From: Rhodocytophaga rosea
GTDB taxonomy: Bacteria; Bacteroidota; Bacteroidia; Cytophagales; 172606-1
Length of the DNA: 64,000 bases
Reading direction: 5' to 3'
Assembly (NCBI RefSeq): GCF_010119975.1
Contig: NZ_CP048222.1
Coordinates: 4,730,501-4,794,500, forward strand
Numbering within the stretch: the first letter of the stretch is position 1; each line of letters opens with the position of its first letter. The position numbers and the translations under genes were made by a program. A model generated the notes under the pieces. That model saw only the letters and a list, made by a program, of their open reading frames with translations, had not been told where the DNA came from and made no database searches. This document shows, piece after piece, positions 42,923 through 51,956 of the stretch.

Positions 42923-44831
42923 ATTGACTTAGGGTAGCACTGAGTATACTGAAAGCAAATGGAGGCAGTGTAATCGTATTGCTAATTGGACTGGTGGTTA
43001 CTTGCTCGTAGGCGGTTGTGGTAATAACAGCTTGCTGTATAGTTGAAGCATCTATTTGTTTGGCCGACCATGAATAATTAAGCGCAGCCAGATCTATAGT
43101 TACTTCATCAGAAGTATGATTGGCCAGAAGTAATTTCAATCTGTTATCTTGTTTAAGTAATAAACTGCTAACCTGCAAAGGGAAATCGGTAGAGCAAGCA
43201 ATAACTGTAGCATTTTTCATTGTGGCCAGTTCCTTGAAAATATAATATGCCGGATAAATCATTTCCGGAAAAGCAGGAAATATAGTATGAGCATTTGCTT
43301 GTTCTCCAGCCAAAATTCCCTTTTTGCCTACCGTTTCAAAACATGTAACACTTGCAGCACCACTCTCTGCCAGATATTTAAGGCTCCCCAGAGTCCATCC
43401 GGCTGTAAATAAAGATACTTGCCTGGAATCCAGCTGAAAAGGAAGCATATCTTCACTATAATCCTCCGGATCAAAGTCTATTCGTAAAGAAAGTGGAGAG
43501 ATATGTATTTTCTTGTCGTTGGCAAAGCTTTGTATGGTTTCAACCGGATACTTCTGCGCTTCCAGGTTCTCAATCATAGTTGAATTATCAAAGGCATGTA
43601 CCTGTGGATTAGCTGAGAAAACAATAAAATCAAAACTGCCCTCTCCTGGCCTGTTGCGGTTGATGTCGGCAAAGAAACCTTTGGTGCCAATGCCTATTTC
43701 TGCATCCGGAATGTATTGTTTGCAGATAAGAATCAATTCTTCCTGTTGTTGCTTGCCGGAAAGACTGGGCGGAAAATAGAGAATAATTGATGTTATAAAC
43801 TGCTTTTCAGTGGCGATCGTGTTAAGGATGGTTTGTAATTCATTCTCCTCTTTCAAATGAATGGCTAATTCAATACTTATCTGTAAAACTCTCACTTCCT
43901 GCAAGGCTTTTTGCCATTTCTCCTTCCAATCAGCCTGAGTGGGTAAAACATCAACGCGGTAATGGGTAAAGGCACAACTTTTTAGTAACTCAATTTGGGT
44001 TGTATTTAGTGTATCATACTCTGAAGCTTGACGGATACCTATGGAAGGAAAAACGGTGGTTTGTTCCCAATGGGGAATAATAGTACAAATAGCTATTGGT
44101 TTCTTTTGGGTAGCAAACCCAGTTACCTGTATTGTTACTGACTGAAAAAAAGTATCGCTCTTTTTTACTTTTGCCGGAATAGGGATTTCCAGTGGAGTAG
44201 AATAGGTTTTATACGAAGCATCTGTCCAGTTGCGCTGGTCTTCCATCTCAAAAATATCTCCAGTAAAAGTGATGGAAACAGTACTGTTTTCGTCCGGAAA
44301 ATACTGCATCGAACGTATATTCTTAAACGGCTGATGCGGACTGACGAATACAGGAAAAGTGCCAGTAGTTTGTTTCAGATCCGGGTGAGTAATGGTAATT
44401 TTTTTTCCTTTCAGCGATTCAATGGGATGCAATACACAAATACCCAGGCGGTTTTTCTCAAAATCTGCATCCGCTTTTCCATTCATTTCAAAGTAAATAC
44501 TGCCGGAAGCATCCCCGGAAATAAGCGCATCCCACGAAAAAAGCAAGCGATTCTGGTAGTAATACGAACAGGTATAGGTAATACGGAAGAAATCGGGCTG
44601 TATGTCTATCTGCTCATTTGTAATTTGCGGAATATAGGTTCCCCAGCGTTTGTCCCGTAAGGCCACATATATCATCCGCACCAGTTCCGTATTGCCTGCT
44701 TGTATATACCGCAGTTTACCTTCTTCATATACCATCTGTACTGGGCCGGCCTGAAGCGGGATTTGAGGAGGCAAAGGCGCATCACTTCCATAGAGCAGTA
44801 TATTTTCAGACAGAAGTTTTTCTGTATTCAT
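42921..44831 (-). CDS. apnL: probable D-apionate lactonase
   Basis: A 636-residue cytoplasmic protein. An N-terminal beta-rich region (to about 250, including FEMEDQRNWTDASYKTYSTP) is followed by a TIM-barrel-like middle and a beta C-terminal domain (LPPFAFSILSATL). This three-part layout fits D-apionate lactonase, which opens D-apionolactone to D-apionate. The main support is the neighbour 10 nt upstream, which looks like D-apionate oxidoisomerase. The substrate would come from apiose, a branched plant cell-wall sugar. I have no catalytic residues to point to, so the call depends on context and overall pattern. Confidence 0.5.
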   Translation of the reverse strand: MNTEKLLSENILLYGSDAPLPPQIPLQAGPVQMVYEEGKLRYIQAGNTELVRMIYVALRDKRWGTYIPQITNEQIDIQPDFFRITYTCSYYYQNRLLFSWDALISGDASGSIYFEMNGKADADFEKNRLGICVLHPIESLKGKKITITHPDLKQTTGTFPVFVSPHQPFKNIRSMQYFPDENSTVSITFTGDIFEMEDQRNWTDASYKTYSTPLEIPIPAKVKKSDTFFQSVTIQVTGFATQKKPIAICTIIPHWEQTTVFPSIGIRQASEYDTLNTTQIELLKSCAFTHYRVDVLPTQADWKEKWQKALQEVRVLQISIELAIHLKEENELQTILNTIATEKQFITSIILYFPPSLSGKQQQEELILICKQYIPDAEIGIGTKGFFADINRNRPGEGSFDFIVFSANPQVHAFDNSTMIENLEAQKYPVETIQSFANDKKIHISPLSLRIDFDPEDYSEDMLPFQLDSRQVSLFTAGWTLGSLKYLAESGAASVTCFETVGKKGILAGEQANAHTIFPAFPEMIYPAYYIFKELATMKNATVIACSTDFPLQVSSLLLKQDNRLKLLLANHTSDEVTIDLAALNYSWSAKQIDASTIQQAVITTTAYEQVTTSPISNTITLPPFAFSILSATLSQ

Positions 44832-44841
44832 TAAGAGGCTG

Positions 44842-45678
44842 TTAAGATTTGGTGATTGACTCGATCTGCTGTTTCACACTTTCTGGTTCAAATATCTGTT
44901 TCCAGTCTTCTTTCACAATCAGTGGACGGCCAATGTCCATGGCTTTGTAGGCGGCATCCGAAAACACAGCGCCAGGTAATTGATCAAATAATACGCCTAA
45001 TTGTATATTTAAATGACCGAGGAAGAAATCCCAGGCAGCTTCTTTGGGAACACCTTTGCGGACTACCTCATCCAAGCCTTCCCGCATCAATTTTGTTAAG
45101 GTAGACATAAATGTTTCACTCATGGCCGGCTCCAGAATACCCATCTGTTCCACCGTAATGCGGTGTGAGCGGAAAACCGGTGCGTACATAGCTTTGGCTA
45201 ATGATTCTCCTATGGCATAGTGTTCTTCCGGCCCTTGCATGAGGGCACATACAATAGCTTGTTTGGCAGCAATTCCACCAAAATAATCGAAATGTGTTTT
45301 TTCATCTGGCTCCCAGTTAAAGACAGACGGATGTGCCGGATGTGATACAAAATAGCTGATATCCTCACGTTTAGGTAAGTGACCGGCCAGAGGTGCTGCC
45401 GGGTCTAAACAAATACCAATAGAACCAGATTTCATCTGCGGAACAATGCTTGCCGCTACTTTTCCAATATAGATATCCGGTACCGCAAAAATAACCATAT
45501 CCGCCTGTGGTAATACTTCTTCCGGCTTGGAAACAGAGATGCCTCTTTGCTGCAATCTTTCGATACCTGCCTGGCCAACTTCCAGATAAGAAACCTGGTA
45601 TGTGCTTGAATTCTTTATATTATCGGTAATCCGGCATCCCATTTTGCCTCCAGCGCCCACTAATACTACTTTGTTCAT
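44842..45678 (-). CDS. apnO: probable D-apionate oxidoisomerase
   Basis: A 278-residue NAD-dependent enzyme with an N-terminal Rossmann fold (VVLVGAGGKMGCRITDNI) and an all-helical C-terminal domain (VEQMGILEPAMSETFMSTL), as in the phosphogluconate-dehydrogenase-like ApnO family. Features include CLDPAAPLAGHLP and FVSHPAHPSVFN. ApnO oxidises and rearranges D-apionate to 3-oxo-isoapionate. It is first in a two-gene leftward unit with the lactonase. Another NAD-dependent beta-hydroxyacid dehydrogenase function is possible. Confidence 0.55.
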   Translation of the reverse strand: MNKVVLVGAGGKMGCRITDNIKNSSTYQVSYLEVGQAGIERLQQRGISVSKPEEVLPQADMVIFAVPDIYIGKVAASIVPQMKSGSIGICLDPAAPLAGHLPKREDISYFVSHPAHPSVFNWEPDEKTHFDYFGGIAAKQAIVCALMQGPEEHYAIGESLAKAMYAPVFRSHRITVEQMGILEPAMSETFMSTLTKLMREGLDEVVRKGVPKEAAWDFFLGHLNIQLGVLFDQLPGAVFSDAAYKAMDIGRPLIVKEDWKQIFEPESVKQQIESITKS

Positions 45679-45878
45679 ATCCCATTTGGTTTAATATGTA
45701 TAATCAACTCTTAGATTGCAAGGTCAATATATTATGCATAAAAATAGAAAAATTTATATTTAACCGTTATTATGCTTGTGTAAAATTCACACTGAAGCAA
45801 ACCAATTATCTAACTGAAGTAAAATCTATTAACTTTCATTTCTGAATACACATCAAAGTCGACAACCGGAAGATACAC

Positions 45879-47351
45879 ATGATCTATACCCTTTCTTATT
45901 CTAATCCTGACAAACACTATATCGACATTCAAGTACAGATCTCAACTATTACTACCTCTCACGTAGAAGTACAACTACCAGCCTGGCGCCCCGGGAGGTA
46001 TGAAATGGCCAATTTTGCTAAAAATATGACTTTGCTTAAGGCGTATGGCACTACCGGAGAGAAACTCAATGTACAGAAATTGACAAAAGATTGCTGGCGG
46101 ATACAGACCGAAACATATACGTCTGTTCAACTCAATTACAGCTATTATGCCCAGCAAATGGATGCCGGTGGTTCATGGCTGGATGATAAACAGTTGTATG
46201 TCAATTTTGTAAATTGCCTGGTGCATGTGAAAGGCAGAATGCAGGAAGAATGTAGGATACAACTGCAACTGCCTGAAAATTACAAAATTGCCTGTGGGCT
46301 GCCAGAAATATCTAAGCATGTACTGATTGCCAGTGATTATTATCAACTGGTAGATAGTCCGATGATCGCAAGCGCCACATTGCAGAAGTATTCTTACCAG
46401 ATACAATCCACCACTTTTTATATCTGGGTACAGGGCGAATGCCATCTGAATTGGGAAAAGGTAAAACTTGATTTTATTAAGTTTTCTGAAGTACAAATGC
46501 AGATGATGCAAGGATTTCCTTGTGAAGCGTATCATTTTTTATTCCACTGGCTGCCATTCCAGCATTACCATGGGGTAGAACACCAGAACTCAACCGTAAT
46601 TACTTTAGGTCCGGCAAGCCAGGCAGAACAGTTATATGGCGAAATGCTGGGTATTAGTTCGCATGAATTGTTCCATACCTGGAATGTGATCCGGATTCGT
46701 CCGGCCGAACTGCTTCCTTATGATTTTTCAAAAGAAAACTATTTTTCGACTGGTTTTGTAGCGGAGGGAATTACAACTTATTATGGCGATTTATTTCTGG
46801 CCAGAGCCGGTATTTTTTACATAGAGGAATATTTGCAGGAATTGAGCCAGACGCTGAATAAGCACTTCAAATTCAGCAACCGTTCGTCTTTATCGCTGAT
46901 CGATTCTTCCTTCGATTTATGGCTGGATGGTTATACTATGGGTGCGCCTGGACGGAAAGTGTCTATTTACAACAAAGGTGCTTTAGCCGCTTTGATACTC
47001 GATCTGGAAATCCGCCAGCTTACACAAAATACCCGGTCACTGGATGATGTGATGCGGGAATTATGGAAACAATTTGGTGATATGAATGCCGGTTATACCA
47101 TACAGGATTACCAGCAAATAATAGAGAAAGTAGCCGGACAGAATTACCAGGATTATTTTGATGAATGTATTTTTGGCACTATCCCTTTACAGGATAGGAC
47201 TAGCCGGGCACTGAATTATGTGGGCTGTGAATTAGCTATTCTGCAAGCCTTACCTGACTCGGAAAATATAGAAATTACCATCAGATTGAAGGAAACGATA
47301 ACAGAAACTGAAAAGGAAAATTTGCAAAAATGGCTTGAAAATGCAAGATAA
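45879..47351 (+). CDS. M61-family metallopeptidase
   Basis: A 490-residue zinc peptidase related to glycyl aminopeptidase. The N-terminal beta domain (VEVQLPAWRPGRYEMANFAKN) is a family hallmark; the active site HELFHTWN has zinc ligands His262 and His266 with Glu263, and a later EGITTYYGDL supplies the third ligand. The family usually runs to about 600 residues with a C-terminal PDZ domain; here the PDZ part is absent or very short. No signal peptide is seen, so it is probably cytoplasmic. Confidence 0.85.
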   Translation: MIYTLSYSNPDKHYIDIQVQISTITTSHVEVQLPAWRPGRYEMANFAKNMTLLKAYGTTGEKLNVQKLTKDCWRIQTETYTSVQLNYSYYAQQMDAGGSWLDDKQLYVNFVNCLVHVKGRMQEECRIQLQLPENYKIACGLPEISKHVLIASDYYQLVDSPMIASATLQKYSYQIQSTTFYIWVQGECHLNWEKVKLDFIKFSEVQMQMMQGFPCEAYHFLFHWLPFQHYHGVEHQNSTVITLGPASQAEQLYGEMLGISSHELFHTWNVIRIRPAELLPYDFSKENYFSTGFVAEGITTYYGDLFLARAGIFYIEEYLQELSQTLNKHFKFSNRSSLSLIDSSFDLWLDGYTMGAPGRKVSIYNKGALAALILDLEIRQLTQNTRSLDDVMRELWKQFGDMNAGYTIQDYQQIIEKVAGQNYQDYFDECIFGTIPLQDRTSRALNYVGCELAILQALPDSENIEITIRLKETITETEKENLQKWLENAR

Positions 47352-47455
47352 GCTTGTTTTGGAATGCTTTGGCTTATTTATAAAATCTTTGAACAAGAAC
47401 CAGTTAGAATATGTTTGCTCCATAGCCGCATCTACTTTGTCTGTGTTGCTTCTCT

Positions 47456-48271
47456 ATGCTTTATTATAAACAATACCTGCATCCGGCCTCTGAGGAATGG
47501 ACAGTTTTTATTCATGGTGCCGGGGGTAGTTCTTCTATCTGGTTTAAGCAATTGAAGGAATATAAACGTCATTTTAATGTATTGCTCTTAGATTTACGGG
47601 GACATGGCCGTTCGAAAGATTTGCTCAAAGAATACATCGGACAAACCTATACCTTCAAAAACATTAGCCATGATGTACTGGAAGTATTAGACCATTTGAA
47701 AATAAAAACGGCGCATTTTATTGGCATTTCGCTCGGGTGTATCATTATTCGTACGTTAGGAGAATTACAACCGGAACGGGTAAAATCCATGATTCTGGGC
47801 GGTGCCATCACCCGCATGACGTTCCGTTCTAATTTTCTGATGTACGGAGGCAATCTGTTTAAAAAAGTAGTGCCTTATATGTGGCTCTATAGCCTGTTCG
47901 CCTGGGTGATTATGCCCAAAAAACGCCACGAAAAATCCCGTTCGCTATTTATTAACGAAGCCAAGCGGCTGGCGCAAAAGGAGTTTCTCCGCTGGTACAA
48001 AATGACCTCAGAAGTAAATCCCTTACTAAAATATTTTAATGAAACTGAGCTTTCTATTCCTACTTTATATGTGATGGGCGAAGAAGACCATATGTTTTTG
48101 CCGCCGGTAAAGCAGATTGTAAAACGCCATACCTTTGCAACCCTGCAAATTTTACACGATTCCGGCCATGTGGTAAATGTAGATCAACCGGATCAGTTTA
48201 ATTTACATACAATTGCGTTTATTAAAAGGCATTCTGGGATTTCTATTGAGACTCAATCGTGGAATAGATAA
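47456..48271 (+). CDS. alpha/beta hydrolase
   Basis: A 271-residue alpha/beta-hydrolase fold enzyme: oxyanion loop FIHGAGGSS (19-27), LDLRGHGRS, nucleophile elbow GISLG (Ser92), and the terminal His in LHDSGHVVNVDQPD; the Asp is in MGEEDHMF. The substrate cannot be told from sequence. It follows the M61 gene by 104 bp and ends exactly where the convergent acidic gene ends. Confidence 0.85.
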   Translation: MLYYKQYLHPASEEWTVFIHGAGGSSSIWFKQLKEYKRHFNVLLLDLRGHGRSKDLLKEYIGQTYTFKNISHDVLEVLDHLKIKTAHFIGISLGCIIIRTLGELQPERVKSMILGGAITRMTFRSNFLMYGGNLFKKVVPYMWLYSLFAWVIMPKKRHEKSRSLFINEAKRLAQKEFLRWYKMTSEVNPLLKYFNETELSIPTLYVMGEEDHMFLPPVKQIVKRHTFATLQILHDSGHVVNVDQPDQFNLHTIAFIKRHSGISIETQSWNR

Positions 48272-48670
48272 TCATTCTTTAATAGAATCTATATTCTCTT
48301 TTATTGTTTTTCTAAAAAGCTTTTTATTTATACAGAGTTTTTGGATGATTTTTGCCATTTCTCGTTGAGCCTCTTCTGAATTCATATATACGACAAATGT
48401 TGAAGCTTCACAATCGAGCGGATAGTCAATTTTATCCAGTAGACTTTCATTTTCTTTCTCTATAAAAGCTAGGATGATACTTTCCAGCAGATAACCACTG
48501 GGTTCTAAGTCAAATTCTTCCATTATTTCAATGAATTCTTCATCAAAATCAGTAGCTAATTCAATACAATAAAATGTGGTGGGTACATCTTTTCTAAAAC
48601 CTTCTGATGTTATCATCTCACAAGGTAAAAATTCATCATCGTAGATAGTATCTTCGATTATTTCTTTCAT
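48272..48670 (-). CDS. acidic hypothetical protein
   Basis: A 132-residue soluble protein rich in Glu and Asp (DFDEEFIEIMEEFDLEPSG), downstream of hldD by 11 nt on the same strand and so probably co-transcribed. The pattern of strands (TTFYCIELATDF, STFVVYMNSEE) suggests an alpha/beta fold. No family recognised. Confidence 0.55.
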   Translation of the reverse strand: MKEIIEDTIYDDEFLPCEMITSEGFRKDVPTTFYCIELATDFDEEFIEIMEEFDLEPSGYLLESIILAFIEKENESLLDKIDYPLDCEASTFVVYMNSEEAQREMAKIIQKLCINKKLFRKTIKENIDSIKE

Positions 48671-48681
48671 AGCGTTATGGT

Positions 48682-49647
48682 TTAATAATACTTATGCCCA
48701 GCCAGATAATTGCTGACATAATCCTGTACACCTTCTTCCAGAGAATGAAAAGGACGTATATACCCAATAGAAATGAGTTTCTGCATACTGGCTTCGGTAA
48801 AATACTGGTACTTGTCGCGAATGTCGGCTGGCGTGTCTACAAAGTCAATCTGTTCTGGTAATTGCATGGCTTTAAAGGTATTCCGGACCAGGTCTAAAAA
48901 AGTACGGGCTTTGCCACTGCCTAAATTATAAATACCTGAATTTTTCCGGTGGTGCATCAGAAACATGCATACTTCTACCACATCTTTTACATACACAAAA
49001 TCCCGCATCTGTTCGCCATCTTTAAATTCCGGGTTGTGGGAACGGAAAAGCTTCATTTTGCCGGTGGCTTTTATCTGGTTAAAAGCATGAAAAATCACCG
49101 AAGCCATCCGGGCTTTGTGGTACTCGTTGGGGCCATATACATTAAAAAACTTCAGCCCTGCCCAGAAAAAAGGCTTCCTTTCCTGCTGTAAAGCCCAGAT
49201 GTCAAATTCATTTTTAGAATCTCCGTAGGGATTAAGCGGCTTGAGTTGAGGAATTAAGGCTTCATTGTCATCATAGCCCAGTTCGCCTAAGCCATAGGTT
49301 GCTGCTGAGGATGCATATACAAGCGGAATCTGGTAATCGCAGCATTTCTGCCAGATGGTTTGGGAATAGTGGACATTCAGTTCATCAAAAATATTCCGGT
49401 CAAACTCGGTGGTATCCGTGCGGGCACCAATGTGAAAGATAAATTCTATATGCTCATTATTAGCGTCAAGCCAGGTGAAAAATTCCTTCCGGTCTATCCG
49501 CTGTTTAATCTGTTTGCCTTCCAGATTCGGAATTTTGTTTTCATGCGAAAAATCATCTACCGCAATAATATGGGTAAACCCATCTGCATTGAGCCGGCTA
49601 ATGAGACAGCTTCCAATAAAACCGGCAGCACCTGTAACTATAATCAT
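48682..49647 (-). CDS. hldD: ADP-glyceromanno-heptose 6-epimerase
   Basis: An extended short-chain dehydrogenase of 321 residues that epimerises ADP-heptose for the lipopolysaccharide core. Seen are the NADP-binding loop VTGAAGFIGS (4-13), the family motif GARTDTTE, ASSAATYG (Ser catalytic) and NPYGDSKNEFD with the Tyr-x3-Lys pair. Length is normal for HldD (about 310-325). It implies a Gram-negative envelope with heptose-containing LPS. Confidence 0.92.
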   Translation of the reverse strand: MIIVTGAAGFIGSCLISRLNADGFTHIIAVDDFSHENKIPNLEGKQIKQRIDRKEFFTWLDANNEHIEFIFHIGARTDTTEFDRNIFDELNVHYSQTIWQKCCDYQIPLVYASSAATYGLGELGYDDNEALIPQLKPLNPYGDSKNEFDIWALQQERKPFFWAGLKFFNVYGPNEYHKARMASVIFHAFNQIKATGKMKLFRSHNPEFKDGEQMRDFVYVKDVVEVCMFLMHHRKNSGIYNLGSGKARTFLDLVRNTFKAMQLPEQIDFVDTPADIRDKYQYFTEASMQKLISIGYIRPFHSLEEGVQDYVSNYLAGHKYY

Positions 49648-49730
49648 AATGATTCAGTGGTTTGAGAGAAATAATACAATTATAGACTTACGGAAGGTCT
49701 GAATGAGAGATTGAATAAAATAATAATTAC

Positions 49731-49778
49731 AATTCAGTAATTCAGTAATTCAGTAATTCAGTAATTCAGTAATTCAGT
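49731..49778. repeat. 8-bp microsatellite, six copies
   Basis: AATTCAGT occurs six times in perfect tandem, 46 bp before the ATG of the binding-protein gene and between two divergent genes. Copy-number slippage here would change promoter spacing. Confidence 0.9.
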
Positions 49779-49824
49779 AATTTAAATTTTGGCCTAAATT
49801 TACAAAAATTAGTTTCCAGCCCTA

Positions 49825-50751
49825 ATGGATTTACTTTCTCATACACATCCCGGCAAATATTACTTTTGGCTATTTTTTATTTTGCTATTGGCCGCCTGTT
49901 CCGCAAAGAAAGACTCAGGGGAAAAAGAGCCGTCAGAAACTATTGTACTGATAGATGACCTGAAACGGGAAGTAGTGCTTTCTCGCAAACCTCAAAAAGT
50001 AATGGCACTGGCACCTTCTATGACTGAAATGTTATTTTTTGTATGCGATACCAGTCAAATTGTAGCCGTTACACAAAATTGTAATTATCCAGAAGCCGTA
50101 AAAACCAAACCTATTGTAAATAACTATCCGATGGATTTTGAAGGACTGCTTAAAGTGAAGCCCGACCTGGTTTTTACCATAGAAGGCATGACGCCGCAAT
50201 CTGATGCAGAACGGATGAAGCAGATGGGAATTCCGGTATATTACCAGAAATATGCAACCGTTGATGATGTACTGGATGGCTTAGCAGATATAGCAAAAAT
50301 TATGGATAGGGAAGAATTAAGCCGTTCAAAAATAGATTCGCTGAGAAACCTAAAGAATACAGTAATAGCACAAACACAGTTTTTACCTAAACCCAGCGTA
50401 CTGGCTATTACCTGGCAAGATCCCATTTATGCCTACGGAAAGAATACCATTCTTACCAATAAACTGCAGCTGGCAGGTGCAATCAATGCCATAGACACTG
50501 TATTTGATAATCCTTATCCGGCACTTTCCAGGGAGTATATACTTAAAATTAATCCGGATATTATTCTGGGGGGCACATTTAATGAAATGGACAGCAGCTT
50601 TTTTAAGTTGTATCCTGAGCTAAAGAAGATAAAAGCTTACCAGAATAAACGCATATACAAAGTAACCGACGACTTAAATTCACGGCCCAGCCCAAGGGTA
50701 ATAGAAGCCGTGATTGAACTGAAAAAATACATTCATCCGGAAGCTAAATGA
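49825..50751 (+). CDS. TroA/BtuF-type substrate-binding lipoprotein
   Basis: A 308-residue lipoprotein (signal ending LLLAAC, Cys25) of the helical-backbone metal-receptor class. The mature part starts with the usual strand pair (LIDDLKREVVL, KVMALAPSMTEMLFF), has a long central helix, and DLNSRPSPRVIEAVIEL at the end. These proteins deliver ferric siderophores, haem or cobalamin to ABC importers. No permease or ATPase gene is next to it, so the ligand is unknown; a BtuF-like cobalamin role is possible. Confidence 0.82.
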   Translation: MDLLSHTHPGKYYFWLFFILLLAACSAKKDSGEKEPSETIVLIDDLKREVVLSRKPQKVMALAPSMTEMLFFVCDTSQIVAVTQNCNYPEAVKTKPIVNNYPMDFEGLLKVKPDLVFTIEGMTPQSDAERMKQMGIPVYYQKYATVDDVLDGLADIAKIMDREELSRSKIDSLRNLKNTVIAQTQFLPKPSVLAITWQDPIYAYGKNTILTNKLQLAGAINAIDTVFDNPYPALSREYILKINPDIILGGTFNEMDSSFFKLYPELKKIKAYQNKRIYKVTDDLNSRPSPRVIEAVIELKKYIHPEAK

Positions 50752-50769
50752 ATCAGTGAGTTTACTGAA

Positions 50770-51846
50770 TTACCTCGGCACCGTATGATACATAACTAAT
50801 CCAACCAGGGCAAACACGATATTTGGCAGCCATACAGCCAGCATAGGATCAATGGAGCCAGCCTGAGCAATTGCCCGGCTCATGATAAAAAATAAGATGT
50901 AGACGAAGGCCAGTACGAATCCAAAGGCAATCTGAAAGCCAACGCCGCCCCGGCTTTTCCGGGCCGATACAATTACGCCAATCAGTGTGAGAATAACCAT
51001 AGCAAAGGGACTGGTAAAGCGCAGGTATTTTTCGATCTGGTAAATGGCCACATTATCTGCACCACTATTTTGTAATTCTGTAATAAAAGCCTCCAGTTCG
51101 GTCAGGGTAAATGTTTCGTATAGTAAGTAATTATTACCGAATGCCTTCGGATTTAAGTTAATCAGGGTGTCGAGAGTATCGCCGAAAGTCAGCGTTTCTT
51201 TACGGCCATCAAAAGTCCGGAGTTTATAATTCCGCAGCAGCCATTTTTCCTCTTTGGGTTTCCATTCCACCCGTTGTGATTCAAGTTTTGCCAGCAGTTT
51301 TCTGTCTACAACTTTTTCCAGCGTAAAGCGATAGCCTACATCATTGGTTACATCATAACTTTCCATATATGCATAGGTTTCCGGCGCTATCTTTTTGTGA
51401 ATATTTCTGGAATCATTATAATAAGGTTCTTTCAGGTATTGCCTTTCAAAATCAATCCGTACTTTATTGGAGTTAGGAATTACCCAGCCGGAGAATAAAA
51501 AAATAACCGCTCCTACAAGTGCCGAACCAATAACATAAGGCAGCATAAACCGCCTGAAACTCATGCCGCTGCTAAGTGCCGCAATTACCTCCGTATGCGA
51601 GGCGAGTTGAGCCGTAACAAATACGGTAGCAATAAAAACAGTGATTGGACTTAGTAAATTGGCAATGTAGGGAATAAAGTTCAGGTAATAGTCGTAGATA
51701 ACAGCTTCTGTGGGGGCTTTCCGCTTAATGAAATCGTCATTCTTCTCTGTAAAATCAATTACTACAATAATGGAAATCAGAATCAGTACCACAAACATGA
51801 ATGTGGAGAGGAATTTCTTGAGAATATATAAGTCGAGTATTTTCAT
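50770..51846 (-). CDS. lptG: LptF/LptG family permease
   Basis: A 358-residue inner-membrane protein with the family start (LDLYILKKFLSTFMFVVLIL), three N-terminal and three C-terminal transmembrane helices, and a periplasmic beta-jellyroll between about 130 and 265. With LptB it drives lipopolysaccharide transport to the outer membrane. Bacteroidota often have several members, so F versus G is uncertain. It lies downstream of tgt on the same strand, a common pairing in this phylum. Confidence 0.85.
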   Translation of the reverse strand: MKILDLYILKKFLSTFMFVVLILISIIVVIDFTEKNDDFIKRKAPTEAVIYDYYLNFIPYIANLLSPITVFIATVFVTAQLASHTEVIAALSSGMSFRRFMLPYVIGSALVGAVIFLFSGWVIPNSNKVRIDFERQYLKEPYYNDSRNIHKKIAPETYAYMESYDVTNDVGYRFTLEKVVDRKLLAKLESQRVEWKPKEEKWLLRNYKLRTFDGRKETLTFGDTLDTLINLNPKAFGNNYLLYETFTLTELEAFITELQNSGADNVAIYQIEKYLRFTSPFAMVILTLIGVIVSARKSRGGVGFQIAFGFVLAFVYILFFIMSRAIAQAGSIDPMLAVWLPNIVFALVGLVMYHTVPR

Positions 51847-51956
51847 CTCACCATTGGAAATTAGAAAATTGTAAAATTAGAAGATTATGCTTTTAGCGTA
51901 CTACGTATATCTAATAACCTGTAAATTAACCAGCCTGGATCATTTCTGCCATTGAT

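Noticed and set aside
49731-49778. CRISPR or iteron origin
   Set aside because: Units are 8-bp head-to-tail copies without spacers and no replication gene is near.
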